Source of the DNA: Meiothermus sp. | GTDB taxonomy: Bacteria > Deinococcota > Deinococci > Deinococcales > Thermaceae | Direction: 5' to 3' | Assembly: GCF_026004075.1 (NCBI RefSeq) | Contig: NZ_BPIK01000001.1 | Span: 1,032,041-1,096,040, forward strand | Length of the DNA stretch: 64,000 nt | Part shown: one piece after another, positions 1 to 10,806 of the stretch | Position numbering within the stretch: the stretch's first letter is position 1 | Layout of the letters: each line of letters starts with the position of its first letter | Position numbers and translations under genes: made by a program | Notes under the pieces: model-generated | Told to the model about the DNA's origin: nothing | Databases searched by the model: none | The model's input: the letters and a program-made list of their open reading frames with translations, nothing else

Positions 1-2048
1 TGGTAGCAGGGGCTGGTTCGGGTAAAACCCGCACGGTGGTACACCGGATTGCCTACCTGCTCCGCGAGCGCCGCGTTTATCCGACCGAAATTTTGGCGGT
101 AACTTTTACCAACAAGGCTGCCGGCGAGATGAAGGAGCGCCTGGAAAAAATGGTGGGCCGAGCAGCGAGGGATCTCTGGGTCTCCACCTTCCATGCGGCG
201 GCCGTGCGCATACTGCGCGCTTATGGCGAGTATGTGGGCCTCAAGCCGGGGTTTGTAATTTACGACGACGACGACCAAAACTCGCTTTTGAAAGAAATTT
301 TGAAGGAACTGGCGCTCGAGGCCAAGCCAGGCCCTTTCCGGGCCATGATCGACCGCATCAAAAACCGGGGCGCAGGGTTGGCGGAGTTCCTGCGCGATGC
401 CCCCGACTTTATTGGAGGTGTACCAAAAGATGTTGCAGCCGAGGTCTACCGCAAATACCAGAGCAGCCTGCGTATGCAGGGTGCGGTGGACTTCAACGAC
501 CTGCTGCTCCTGACCATTGAGCTATTCGAGCAGCAACCTGAGGTGTTGCATAAAGTGCGGCAGCGGGCGCGCTTTATTCATGTGGACGAGTACCAGGATA
601 CCAATCCGGTGCAGTATGCGCTCACCCGCCTCTTGGCCGGCGAACGTCCCAACCTGATGGTGGTAGGCGACCCCGACCAAAGCATCTACGGTTTCCGGAG
701 CGCCGACATCAACAACATCCTCGATTTCACCAAAGACTACCCCGGTGCCAGGGTTATTCGCCTGGAGGAAAATTACCGCTCGAGCAGCAGTATCCTTCAG
801 GTAGCGAATGCGGTTATCGAGAAGAATGCCCTGCGTCTTGATAAGGTGCTGCGCCCGACCAAAGCAGGGGGCGAGCCCGTGCGCCTGTACCGCGCACCCA
901 ATGCCCGCGAAGAAGCTGCTTTTGTAGCCCGCGAGATAACCCGGCTCGGCAGCTTTCAGCAGATTGCCGTGCTTTACCGAACCAACGCCCAGTCGCGCTT
1001 GCTGGAAGAACATCTGCGGCGGGCCAACGTGCCGGTACGCTTGGTGGGGGCGGTGGGGTTTTTTGAACGCCGGGAAGTAAAGGACTTGCTGGCCTATGGG
1101 CGTGTTGCGGTCAATCCGGCCGACTCGATTAACCTGCGCCGTATCGTCAATACGCCCCCTCGAGGGATTGGAGCAACGACGGTTGCTAAGCTAGTTGAGC
1201 ACGCTCAGAAGACCGGAACCACGGTGTTTGAGGCCTTTCGTGCTGCCGAGGAGGTTATCAGTCGTCCCCAGCAAGTGCAGGCCTTTGTACGCCTGCTGGA
1301 CGAGTTGATGGAGGCTGCTTTTGAATCTGGCCCCACCGACTTTTTTGAGCGCGTGCTGGATGCCACGGGTTTTCGGGAGGCCCTGAAGCAAGAGCAAGAT
1401 GGCGAAGACCGTCTGCAGAACGTGGAAGAACTGTTGCGGGCGGCTCGAGACTGGGAAGCAGAAGAGGGGGGTAGCCTCTCCGACTTCCTCGACTCGGTGG
1501 CCCTTACCGCTAAAGCCGAGGAGCCGCAGGGCGATGCCCCGGCAGAGGCCGTAACCCTCATGACCCTGCACAACGCCAAGGGCCTCGAGTTCCCCACGGT
1601 ATTTCTGGTGGGTCTGGAAGAAAACCTGCTGCCCCACCGCAACAGCCTGAACCGGCTGGAAGACCTGGAAGAGGAGCGGCGCTTGTTGTATGTAGGGATT
1701 ACCAGGGCCCAGGAGCGGCTTTACCTGTCCTATGCCGAAGAGCGTGAAACTTACGGCAAACGCGAGTACACCCGCCCTAGCCGCTTTCTGGAAGACATTC
1801 CCCCAGAGCTACTCAAGGAGGTAGGGGCTTTTGGTGATAGCGAGGCTCGGGTTCTCTCGCATGCCCGCCTGGAGCCCAAGCCCAAAACCCAGCTTGCTGA
1901 GTTCAAAGGCGGCGAGAAAGTCAGGCACCCCAAGTTTGGCAGCGGGACGGTGGTGGCTGCAATGGGGGGAGAAGTCACAGTGATGTTCCCTGGCCTGGGC
2001 CTGAAAAAGTTGGCGGTCAAGTTTGCGGGCCTCGAGCGGCTCGATTGA
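1..2048 (+). CDS. pcrA: ATP-dependent DNA helicase PcrA/UvrD (5' end cut by window)
   Basis: Superfamily 1A 3'-5' DNA helicase that unwinds DNA during repair and replication. The reading frame is open from base 3, and the Walker A motif GAGSGKT lies before the first ATG at 36, so the true start is upstream of the window. The SF1 motifs follow in order: TFTNKAA (Ia), VDEYQDTNPVQ (II), GDPDQSIYGFRSAD (III), LEENYRS (IV), TLHNAKGLEFPTVFLVGLEE (V) and LLYVGITRAQERLYL (VI). The last 50 residues (GGEKVRHPKFGSGTVVAA) are the Tudor-like C-terminal domain found in PcrA/UvrD, which in other bacteria contacts RNA polymerase. Only about 11 residues are visible before the first ATG, so little of the protein should be missing. 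Confidence 0.95.
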   Translation, partial: VAGAGSGKTRTVVHRIAYLLRERRVYPTEILAVTFTNKAAGEMKERLEKMVGRAARDLWVSTFHAAAVRILRAYGEYVGLKPGFVIYDDDDQNSLLKEILKELALEAKPGPFRAMIDRIKNRGAGLAEFLRDAPDFIGGVPKDVAAEVYRKYQSSLRMQGAVDFNDLLLLTIELFEQQPEVLHKVRQRARFIHVDEYQDTNPVQYALTRLLAGERPNLMVVGDPDQSIYGFRSADINNILDFTKDYPGARVIRLEENYRSSSSILQVANAVIEKNALRLDKVLRPTKAGGEPVRLYRAPNAREEAAFVAREITRLGSFQQIAVLYRTNAQSRLLEEHLRRANVPVRLVGAVGFFERREVKDLLAYGRVAVNPADSINLRRIVNTPPRGIGATTVAKLVEHAQKTGTTVFEAFRAAEEVISRPQQVQAFVRLLDELMEAAFESGPTDFFERVLDATGFREALKQEQDGEDRLQNVEELLRAARDWEAEEGGSLSDFLDSVALTAKAEEPQGDAPAEAVTLMTLHNAKGLEFPTVFLVGLEENLLPHRNSLNRLEDLEEERRLLYVGITRAQERLYLSYAEERETYGKREYTRPSRFLEDIPPELLKEVGAFGDSEARVLSHARLEPKPKTQLAEFKGGEKVRHPKFGSGTVVAAMGGEVTVMFPGLGLKKLAVKFAGLERLD

Positions 2049-2107
2049 TTAAGGCCGGTTTTACTCTCGCCTTACCCAGACCGCACCCGGCGGAGTAGGG
2101 TAGGCCT

Positions 2108-2566
2108 ATGAAAAGATTTATTGGCCGCCTTGGGGCTGTATTCGTTTTAGTATCGGGTTTGGCGCTGGCCGGGGGGGGCGACCTTGGATTCTCGGTACGC
2201 AATGGCCCGAACGGCAATTTCATGGGACATCTAGGGCTTTATCTGGATGGCTACCCCATTGATTTTCGCTCGCACTTGGTGATGGGTGCGCCGGGGGGCC
2301 TGTACCTAAGCGGCGAGGTGGTATACGTGTTTCCGTATTTCTTCTTGATTCGCCCCTACTTGGCAGGCGGCTTGGCGATGGGCATTACCGGTTATACCGC
2401 GCAAAATGAGCTACGCTTGCGCTTTGGCGAGCGATTTTACGCCATATTTTCTGCTGGTGTGCAGTTTCCAGACCGAGGCTACCGTCCTTACCTCGAGGTA
2501 AGCCAGATTATAGGCACCGAGAGTTTTCAGCGCTTTACGGTGGGCTTTATTGTTGAAGGCTTTTGA
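2108..2566 (+). CDS. small secreted or outer-membrane protein, unknown function
   Basis: A 152-residue protein with a clear signal peptide (MKRF, hydrophobic core, cleavage near ALA-GGG about residue 22). The mature part is rich in Gly, Tyr and Phe with alternating hydrophobic residues (YLSGEVVYVFPYFFLIRPYLAGGLAMG), which suggests a short beta-barrel-like envelope protein. It resembles in style the protein at 19020-19457, which has the same MKR-type leader and the same 'GGEV..F....PY.GGGL' pattern, so the two may be paralogues. A short purine-rich stretch (GTAGGG) precedes the ATG. No enzymatic motif is visible. It starts 59 bases after the helicase gene on the same strand. Confidence 0.75.
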   Translation: MKRFIGRLGAVFVLVSGLALAGGGDLGFSVRNGPNGNFMGHLGLYLDGYPIDFRSHLVMGAPGGLYLSGEVVYVFPYFFLIRPYLAGGLAMGITGYTAQNELRLRFGERFYAIFSAGVQFPDRGYRPYLEVSQIIGTESFQRFTVGFIVEGF

Positions 2567-2622
2567 CGCCTGTACTAAAGGGGCTACATGGCCTACGGTT
2601 GGCCGTTGTAGATTAGGGGGCG

Positions 2623-3375
2623 ATGCACGCCCGTGACTACGCCGCAACCCGCCCGCTGGTGGTCTTTCACCAGGGCCAGAGCCGCTGGTATGAGCCGCTT
2701 TTGACGGCCTCCCTACACCATCAGCTGCCCCTGTTTGTATATCCCAGCCAGCCGGGCGCGAACCTCGAGGCGGCTCTTATGGGCCTACAGCCTTTAGGCT
2801 TTCGGGGAGCAGTACTAGAAGACCCCGGCCTGCAAGCCCTGGCCCTGGACGCGGTACAGCACCTCGAGCCCGAGGCAATGCAAGCCCGGCGTGTAGACCT
2901 GGTGCTACCCGAAGTTACCGGAACCCGCGGGTTTTACCTCGAGGCTCTGGCCTTAGCGAACCTGATCCGCCGCTACGCTTTTGGCGACAAAGCGCTCTGG
3001 CTGGGGCCACTGCGCCCTGAACTGACCCAGGGCCTGCGCGGCCTGACCAAGGTTTCGGTGCTCAGCCGGAGCTTCCCCGAAGGTGAGGGCTTTCTGGAGT
3101 TGCTGCCTCCTCCCCAGCGTGGAGTCGTGGCGGCTGCCGAAGTGCAGGCCACGGTGGTGGCTCGCCAGGCCGACCTCATCATCTACGCCGGGGGTAACCT
3201 ACCACTGGCCCTACTCCAGCCCTACCACAGCGTGATTGCCCTTAAACCCATACCTACCGAGGCTTTGCAGCTTATTGGGGAGTGCGTGCCCCCGGAGGAG
3301 TTCCAAAGGTTCCACTTTGCAGCCCTGCTGGAAGCCCTGGGGTATGCTTTGCCACCAGAGACTTTTGTGCTATAG
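2623..3375 (+). CDS. shikimate-dehydrogenase-like protein, probably degenerate
   Basis: A 250-residue soluble protein. The segment LEAALMGLQPLGFRGAVLEDPGLQ (near residues 48-71, overlapping a phrase typical of AroE: 'L..fl..L...gf.G.NVTIPhK') suggests descent from shikimate dehydrogenase, and the C-terminal half has a Rossmann-like run (VVAAAEVQATVVARQADLIIYAGG). The catalytic Lys/Asp pair of AroE (NVTIPHK and the later D) is not seen: the corresponding place reads AVLEDP. If the relationship is right, the protein has lost its catalytic residues. The gene follows the previous one by 56 bases on the same strand and meets the DUF58 gene tail to tail. The family call is inference from pattern only; an unrelated hypothetical protein remains possible. 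Confidence 0.5.
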   Translation: MHARDYAATRPLVVFHQGQSRWYEPLLTASLHHQLPLFVYPSQPGANLEAALMGLQPLGFRGAVLEDPGLQALALDAVQHLEPEAMQARRVDLVLPEVTGTRGFYLEALALANLIRRYAFGDKALWLGPLRPELTQGLRGLTKVSVLSRSFPEGEGFLELLPPPQRGVVAAAEVQATVVARQADLIIYAGGNLPLALLQPYHSVIALKPIPTEALQLIGECVPPEEFQRFHFAALLEALGYALPPETFVL

Positions 3376-3381
3376 GGCCGG

Positions 3382-4101
3382 TCAGCGCTCCTCCAAAACG
3401 CCCTGTCGGATCAGGCCGGGCACAATCGGCTCGCCCACACGCAACAGGGCATAGCTACCCAGACGGCGGGCTGTGCTTCGCAGGCGCAATAGGTGTTGCT
3501 CGAGGGCCGCCTGATAGCCCTGTATCTCGGCCTGTCCCACCTCCAGCCGCTGGCCTACTTCTACATCGTGCAGCAATGCCTCTCCAAAGCCAGGCGACAA
3601 CTCCTCGGGGGCCATAATCTGAACCAGAACCATGCGTTGTAGCTTTTGTAGCAGGCGTGACCAGTCCAGCTCATCCAGGCCGTCGGTTAACAACACCGTG
3701 ACGCCCCTAGGCCGGGGTTGGTTCATCAGTACCGAAGGGCCTGGCTCAATCCAGCTCAACCGGCCCCGGTAACGCCCACTGCCCCAAAAAAAAGCGCCTT
3801 CCGGTCGAGCCAGCTCTACCAAAAGTCGCGCTACCCGCTCGGCGTAGGGCAGCTTGCCGTGTAGTTGCATACTTTTGGAGCCATCCAGGAAAAAGGTGAA
3901 GCGGGCTGGGGCTTCGGCCTGAAAGATGCGCGTGTATAAACGCCCGGTACGTGCAAAGGCCCGCCAGTCAATAAAGCGAGGTTCGTCGCCCTGAGCATAC
4001 CCGCGCAGCTCGTAGAACTCGAGGCCCCTTCCCGGCACGGCCTGGGTACGCTCACCAGCAAAAGGTTGGGTGGGGCGGGTGCGGATGCGATAGCGGGTCA
4101 C
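3382..4101 (-). CDS. DUF58 domain protein
   Basis: A 239-residue protein with the DUF58 signature in its first third: RGYAQGDEPRFIDWRAFARTGRLYTRIFQAE followed by FTFFLDGSKSMQ, the VWA-like strand with a DxSxS-type metal site (D-G-S-K-S). Family members usually also have N-terminal membrane helices and exceed 300 residues; this one starts directly at the conserved core, so it is a short cytosolic form. Start is GTG at 4101, two bases after the stop of the glycosyltransferase gene, so the two are likely cotranscribed. DUF58 proteins usually sit next to MoxR ATPases and VWA membrane proteins; the VWA protein of this window is 6.7 kb away. The function is not established. Confidence 0.85.
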   Translation of the reverse strand: MTRYRIRTRPTQPFAGERTQAVPGRGLEFYELRGYAQGDEPRFIDWRAFARTGRLYTRIFQAEAPARFTFFLDGSKSMQLHGKLPYAERVARLLVELARPEGAFFWGSGRYRGRLSWIEPGPSVLMNQPRPRGVTVLLTDGLDELDWSRLLQKLQRMVLVQIMAPEELSPGFGEALLHDVEVGQRLEVGQAEIQGYQAALEQHLLRLRSTARRLGSYALLRVGEPIVPGLIRQGVLEER

Positions 4102-4103
4102 GG

Positions 4104-5303
4104 CTAGCGGGGTGTGCCAAGGCCACTTTGCGGTAGGCGAGGGAAGGGAATCTTTAGGCGGCGCGGTTCAATTTCTACTAGGCGGGTCGCCTCATCGTAG
4201 ATGGCTACGATCTGCTCGGCTACACGGCGGGCTGTGCGTTGGTCGGCAAACTTACGAGCCCCTTCGCTAAAACGCTGGCGCAATTGTTCGTCGCGGAGCA
4301 GCTCGAGCGCCCGCTCGGCCATGGCCCGATAGTCACCAGGCCGTACCAGGTAGCCGCTGCTGCCTACCTCTACACCTTGCAACGTACCCTCGGCGCCCAC
4401 CGCTACCACCGGCACGCCCACTGCCTGCGCTTCCCAGAGAACCAACCCCTGGGTTTCGGTCTCACTGGCAAACAAGAACAGCTCGGCCATGCGGTAGTAG
4501 CCGCCGATTTTCTCGTAGGGGACAGGCCCCACAAAGGTGACATGCTCGGATAAGCCAAGCCCGTAAGCCAGCTTCTCCAGCTCATCCCGCTCCGGCCCCA
4601 TGCCGATCAGGGCCAGGTGCGCATCCGATTCCTTGCGAATCTCGGCCAGAGCGCGGATGACCACATCCACACTCTTTTCCTTACCCAGCCGCCCAATGTG
4701 AAGCAAGCGTCGTTTCCCGCTCGGCCAGGGTGAGATTGGGTCGGGGGCCGACTGCAAAATGTCTGTATCAATACCGGTTGGAATGACCTTAATTTCGCGC
4801 TCTATGGCATAACTTTCGGCCAGTTGTTTGACTGGCTCGGTCGGGGCTATCACCACATCGGCCCGGTTGTAGAAGGCCTGACATACCTTTTGCATGATGC
4901 CCACGTACTTGTCGAGGGTGGCGACACCGGGGATGTAGTGGGCGTATTTTTCCAGGTGGGTGTGGAAGGTCGAGACGTGTGGGAGGCGGCTTCGGTAGGC
5001 CAGCCGCGCGCCCCAGATACCGATAAACAGTGGGGTATGGGTGTGGAAAATCTCGAACTCGGTGGGTAGCAGGCGGCTGCTGGGCATGGCCAGCCGCTGG
5101 TTTTCAAAAAAGGGATAGGGCACGCTGGGCACCCGTACTACCCAGTCTTCATGGGGATCGGCATCCGGCATCTCGGGGGCCAGCACCCAGGCCTCGTGGC
5201 CCATGCGACGCAACTCGCGTTTGAGCAGGTAAACGCTGGTTGCAACCCCATTTGGCCCAGGCAGGTAGGTGTCGGTGAACAGGCCGATGCGATAAAGACG
5301 CAC
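4104..5303 (-). CDS. glycosyltransferase family 4 (diacylglycerol glucosyltransferase type)
   Basis: A 399-residue retaining glycosyltransferase with two Rossmann domains (GT-B). The N-terminal TDTYLPGPNGVATSVYLLKR is the acceptor-side signature of the GT4 group that glycosylates lipids such as diacylglycerol, with FHTHTPLFIGIWG and STFHTHLEKYAHY following. The C-terminal half carries the nucleotide-sugar site: LLHIGRLGKEKSVDVVIRA, FLFASETETQGLVLWEAQAVGVPVVAV (the E-x7-E motif) and GYLVRPGD. It most likely builds a membrane glycolipid at the inner face of the membrane; Thermaceae are known for abundant glycolipids. Start is GTG at 5303. It belongs to a minus-strand run with a polysaccharide deacetylase and a GT2 enzyme upstream and DUF58 downstream. 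Confidence 0.88.
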   Translation of the reverse strand: MRLYRIGLFTDTYLPGPNGVATSVYLLKRELRRMGHEAWVLAPEMPDADPHEDWVVRVPSVPYPFFENQRLAMPSSRLLPTEFEIFHTHTPLFIGIWGARLAYRSRLPHVSTFHTHLEKYAHYIPGVATLDKYVGIMQKVCQAFYNRADVVIAPTEPVKQLAESYAIEREIKVIPTGIDTDILQSAPDPISPWPSGKRRLLHIGRLGKEKSVDVVIRALAEIRKESDAHLALIGMGPERDELEKLAYGLGLSEHVTFVGPVPYEKIGGYYRMAELFLFASETETQGLVLWEAQAVGVPVVAVGAEGTLQGVEVGSSGYLVRPGDYRAMAERALELLRDEQLRQRFSEGARKFADQRTARRVAEQIVAIYDEATRLVEIEPRRLKIPFPRLPQSGLGTPR

Positions 5304-5334
5304 GGGTATATGTTAGCACAGCCTGCAATTGCCG

Positions 5335-6501
5335 CTATTGAGGGTTTTCTGGGGCTTTGGCTTTTTTGAGCCACCGGGCCAGGAATTCCTCCCGAGGGCT
5401 ATACCCCAGCAGGGCTGAAGGCAGCGAGCGCCTGGGCAGCTCTCCCCGGTAGAGCCACAAAAACCACGCGCTGGCCGTGCCGCTAATCAGCCGTTGCAGG
5501 AAAGTAACTGGGGCCAGATGAAACCCAAACACCCGCAACCCTGCAGCAGCCTGGGAAATGCCCCATATACCTCTAATTTCCGGATTGGATTGCACATACT
5601 CGGCCAGCAGCGTGAAACCCTTGCGTCCCTCGCGCAAAAGCTGTATCTGAGTCATGGCTGGGGTGCGTACCGAGTCGAGGTGCACCTCGAGGCTGGGTTC
5701 ACCTTTTTGCAAGCCGGGCTGGCTGGGGCCAGGGAAAGCACAGGGGCTTACCGCCAGATAATCGAAGGGGCCCAGCCCCAGCCGCTCTACTTTGTTCTTG
5801 ATGAAGTATCGCTCGTGCCCGCCCTGACTGGCCCGCATAAGGCCTTCGCGCCAGGTGAGCGGTCGGGTCTCGAGCTCATCGAGCCGTACCGGCTGGTAAC
5901 CAAGTTCTTTGAGCCTGGGCAGAATTTCATCCAGAATCGCCAGGGTCTGCGGGAACTGGTCATTGTCGTGCAGGAGAACGATGGAACCGGGCTTGCACCA
6001 TACCAGAATGCGCCGGGCCAGGGCCTGGGGGTCTTGCTTTGTCCAGTCCTTCGACTCCACGTCCCACAGGGCTATCTGTTTGCCCGCGGCCTTGGTCAGC
6101 CAGCGGGTAAAAGGGGTATGAATGCCGTGGGGCGGGCGGTAGAAGCGACCCGGTATGGCCCGAATCTGGCGGGCCTCCTGCCAGGGCCACAGGAAAAAGG
6201 CCGGACGGTGTACCTGACCGTGAGACTCGATTTGATGTCCTTCGGCCCGGATCCTTTCCATGAGCTCAGGGTATTTTTGGGCCTGACTTCCCAGCACGAA
6301 AAAAGTAGCCTTCACCCCGTGTTGTCGCAGGCGCTCGAGGATAGCTTGGGTGTGGGTGCTGGGACCGTCGTCGAAGGTAAGGGCAATTTTGGGGCTGCTC
6401 CGGCTACCCCAGGCAATCGAACCCACGCCCATCCAGCGGTGAATCAGGTCTGCCGCCAGATAAAAAGCTGGCAAAAGCAAGATCAGAGCGACAACTTCCA
6501 C
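5335..6501 (-). CDS. polysaccharide deacetylase (NodB family) with extra C-terminal domain
   Basis: A 388-residue protein. After an N-terminal hydrophobic anchor (VVALILLLPAFYLAADLI, residues about 3-20) comes a NodB homology domain: IALTFDDGPS (motif 1, catalytic Asp and metal Asp), ATFFVLG, IESHGQVHRPAF (motif 2, a histidine pair spaced differently from the usual H-S/T-x3-H), RFYRPPHGIHT (motif 3) and GSIVLLHDND (motif 5). It should remove N-acetyl or related groups from cell-wall sugars outside the membrane. Residues about 215-388 are a second part of unknown fold, containing a hydrophobic stretch near the end (ISGTASAWFLWLYRGEL). Neighbouring glycosyltransferases on both sides support a role in envelope carbohydrate. 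Confidence 0.85.
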   Translation of the reverse strand: MEVVALILLLPAFYLAADLIHRWMGVGSIAWGSRSSPKIALTFDDGPSTHTQAILERLRQHGVKATFFVLGSQAQKYPELMERIRAEGHQIESHGQVHRPAFFLWPWQEARQIRAIPGRFYRPPHGIHTPFTRWLTKAAGKQIALWDVESKDWTKQDPQALARRILVWCKPGSIVLLHDNDQFPQTLAILDEILPRLKELGYQPVRLDELETRPLTWREGLMRASQGGHERYFIKNKVERLGLGPFDYLAVSPCAFPGPSQPGLQKGEPSLEVHLDSVRTPAMTQIQLLREGRKGFTLLAEYVQSNPEIRGIWGISQAAAGLRVFGFHLAPVTFLQRLISGTASAWFLWLYRGELPRRSLPSALLGYSPREEFLARWLKKAKAPENPQ

Positions 6502-6541
6502 GGTAGCCTCACTTGGCTTGGTCTAGTACGTTAAAGCAGGT

Positions 6542-7252
6542 TTATTGCCGTTCCCGGTCTGCATAATAGTCGGGGCCGTAATCCTGGGGCGCACCGCGCA
6601 AGCGGGCCCAGATATTCTTGAGGTGCACCCCGTACATCTTCCAGCGCCCCTTGCTTAAGCGGCGGCCCGAGGTGAGCACCCTGGCTTTGGGGGTATAGAC
6701 AATTTTGCCACGCTGTTTGAGTTTGAGCATCAGCCGCAGGTCTTCGCCGAAGGGTACGTCGTAACCGCCTACCTCGAGGGCCACCTGCCGGCGTACTGCG
6801 TGGTTGCCCCCGGCGGTGTTGGGCTGGCCTAGCTTAGCCATGAGGCCTAAAAACAGCGGGTAGCCATAGCGCGAGAGCAGCCGGTCGAACAGAGGGCCAT
6901 CGAAAAACTCGAGCGGGCCGTAGGTTTCCACCACTTCCGGATCGCTAAAAGCCTCCTGGATGGCGGCAATCCAGCCGGGCTCTACCCTGCAGTCGGCATC
7001 GGTAGCGGCCACCACTTCCCCAGTAGCGGCCTCGAGGCCGGTCTGGCGGGCGATGTGCAGGCCGGGCTGGGGCTGGTAGATCACCCGCACCCCCAGGCTG
7101 CGCCCGATCTCGCCGGTTCGGTCGGTGGAGCCGTTGTCCACCAGAATGACTTCGTAGGGGGGCGGCTCCTGTCGCAAAATGGACTCCAGGCATGCCCCAA
7201 TCATCTCTTCTTCGTTGCGGGCCGGTACTACCACGCTGACGGTAGGTTTCAT
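6542..7252 (-). CDS. glycosyltransferase family 2
   Basis: A 236-residue GT-A fold inverting glycosyltransferase. It opens with VSVVVPARNEEEMIGACLESILRQ and VILVDNGSTDRTGEI, the nucleotide-sugar-binding part, followed by AATDADCRVEPGWIAA, where DAD is the metal-binding DxD motif. YDVPFGEDLRLMLKLKQRGKIVYTPKARV is the typical acceptor/catalytic 'ED' region near residues 165-195. It lacks transmembrane helices. It is the first gene of the minus-strand carbohydrate group (GT2, deacetylase, GT4, DUF58), separated from the deacetylase by 40 bases. Sugar donor and acceptor cannot be told from the sequence. Confidence 0.88.
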   Translation of the reverse strand: MKPTVSVVVPARNEEEMIGACLESILRQEPPPYEVILVDNGSTDRTGEIGRSLGVRVIYQPQPGLHIARQTGLEAATGEVVAATDADCRVEPGWIAAIQEAFSDPEVVETYGPLEFFDGPLFDRLLSRYGYPLFLGLMAKLGQPNTAGGNHAVRRQVALEVGGYDVPFGEDLRLMLKLKQRGKIVYTPKARVLTSGRRLSKGRWKMYGVHLKNIWARLRGAPQDYGPDYYADRERQ

Positions 7253-7414
7253 CTAATCTCCAAGCTGCCATCAACTATTAGAGGACGCCAGGCCCCCTTG
7301 CCGCGACAACACGGTGCTATGTTAGCACAGCCCATGCTAGCGCGACCTAGCAGCCAGGAGCCACATCCGGCTCATCTGATCGACCTACACCCAGCTTGGG
7401 GCAATATCCCCATG

Positions 7415-7452
7415 AAAACGGCGGCGGGGGCTTTGGTTCCCGCCGCCGTTAA
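7415..7452 (-). terminator. hairpin downstream of acnA, probable terminator
   Basis: A nearly perfect GC-rich inverted repeat (AACGGCGGCGGG pairing with CCCGCCGCCGTT) lies 10 bases after the acnA stop. On the acnA strand it is followed by TTTTCATG, a short U-run. The remaining bases between 7253 and 7414 hold no gene that I can see. Confidence 0.7.
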
Positions 7453-7461
7453 GAGTGATCT

Positions 7462-10200
<2,739 letters not shown>

Positions 10201-10318
10201 AGGTTCTCCTTTGTGTTTTGACAGGCATGAAACCAATGTTGCGCGGCAGATAGCCACAAGGCTTTAGCCATTGTTTTCGGCTACCGACCATCCACGTCCG
10301 TTTACGAGGCCCCAACAG

Positions 10319-10343
10319 TTTACTCCACTACAACTGGAGTAAA
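10319..10343. promoter_or_regulatory. perfect palindrome upstream of acnA
   Basis: TTTACTCCA, seven bases, TGGAGTAAA: a perfect 9-bp inverted repeat about 120 bases before the acnA start and 147 bases after the end of the HMA gene. Its AT-rich arms and dyad symmetry fit an operator for a dimeric regulator; without a T-run it is a poor terminator. The rest of the 289-base gap 10201-10489 shows only the acnA ribosome-binding site. Confidence 0.4.
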
Positions 10344-10489
10344 TAGGGCTTGGAAAACGGAGGTATCCGCTGGAGTTTTGGGGCTGGTTTCGATGCCTGG
10401 GCGGGTGCGCCCTGCCTCAGACACCCTCATGTTACCGCAGGATGGCCTTAGTGCAAACAAGTATTGGTTGCAATTGGGGTCAGGTTGAG

Positions 10490-10699
10490 CTACAGCATGC
10501 CGGCCAGGAAGCCCTGCTCACGCACCACACGGATCAAGTCCATCACGGTGAGCTGCTGGGGGTCGTACTCGACCTCGAGCTGGCCTCTATCCACGGATTG
10601 CACGTGCTGTACGCCCTCCAGTCTCTTGATGGCGCTCGAGACTTTAGCCACCTGTTCAGGCTGTTCCATGCCCCGTACACCCAACAACACTCGGTTCAT
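10490..10699 (-). CDS. heavy-metal-associated (HMA) fold protein lacking the metal-binding cysteines
   Basis: A 69-residue protein with the ferredoxin-like HMA/CopZ pattern: [61 protein letters not shown]. In copper chaperones the first loop reads GMTCxxC. Here it reads G10-M-E-Q13-P-E-Q16, so both cysteines are replaced by glutamine, while the rest of the fold pattern (the 'GV..V.VD...G.V.V.YDP..' strands) is kept. It probably no longer binds copper; a role in protein interaction or a different ligand is possible. It stands alone, with no copper ATPase or CsoR next to it. Confidence 0.75.
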   Translation of the reverse strand: MNRVLLGVRGMEQPEQVAKVSSAIKRLEGVQHVQSVDRGQLEVEYDPQQLTVMDLIRVVREQGFLAGML

Positions 10700-10729
10700 A
10701 CCAAGGTATTTTAGAGGATTCGTAGCTCC

Positions 10730-10757
10730 TTGACAGGTTTTTGTGCCGCGCTACATC
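10730..10757 (+). promoter_or_regulatory. possible sigma-A promoter for the VWA protein gene
   Basis: A consensus -35 box TTGACA (10730-10735), 16 bases, and a weak -10 TACATC (10752-10757). Transcription would start near 10764, about 43 bases before the chosen ATG. Confidence 0.35.
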
Positions 10758-10806
10758 TGCGGCTACAGTTGCTTTTTTACACAACCCTATACCCGATAAT
10801 GCAACT

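Noticed and set aside
5494-6534. 346-codon open frame opposite the polysaccharide deacetylase
   Set aside because: The deacetylase motifs on the minus strand are clear; this frame is a shadow.
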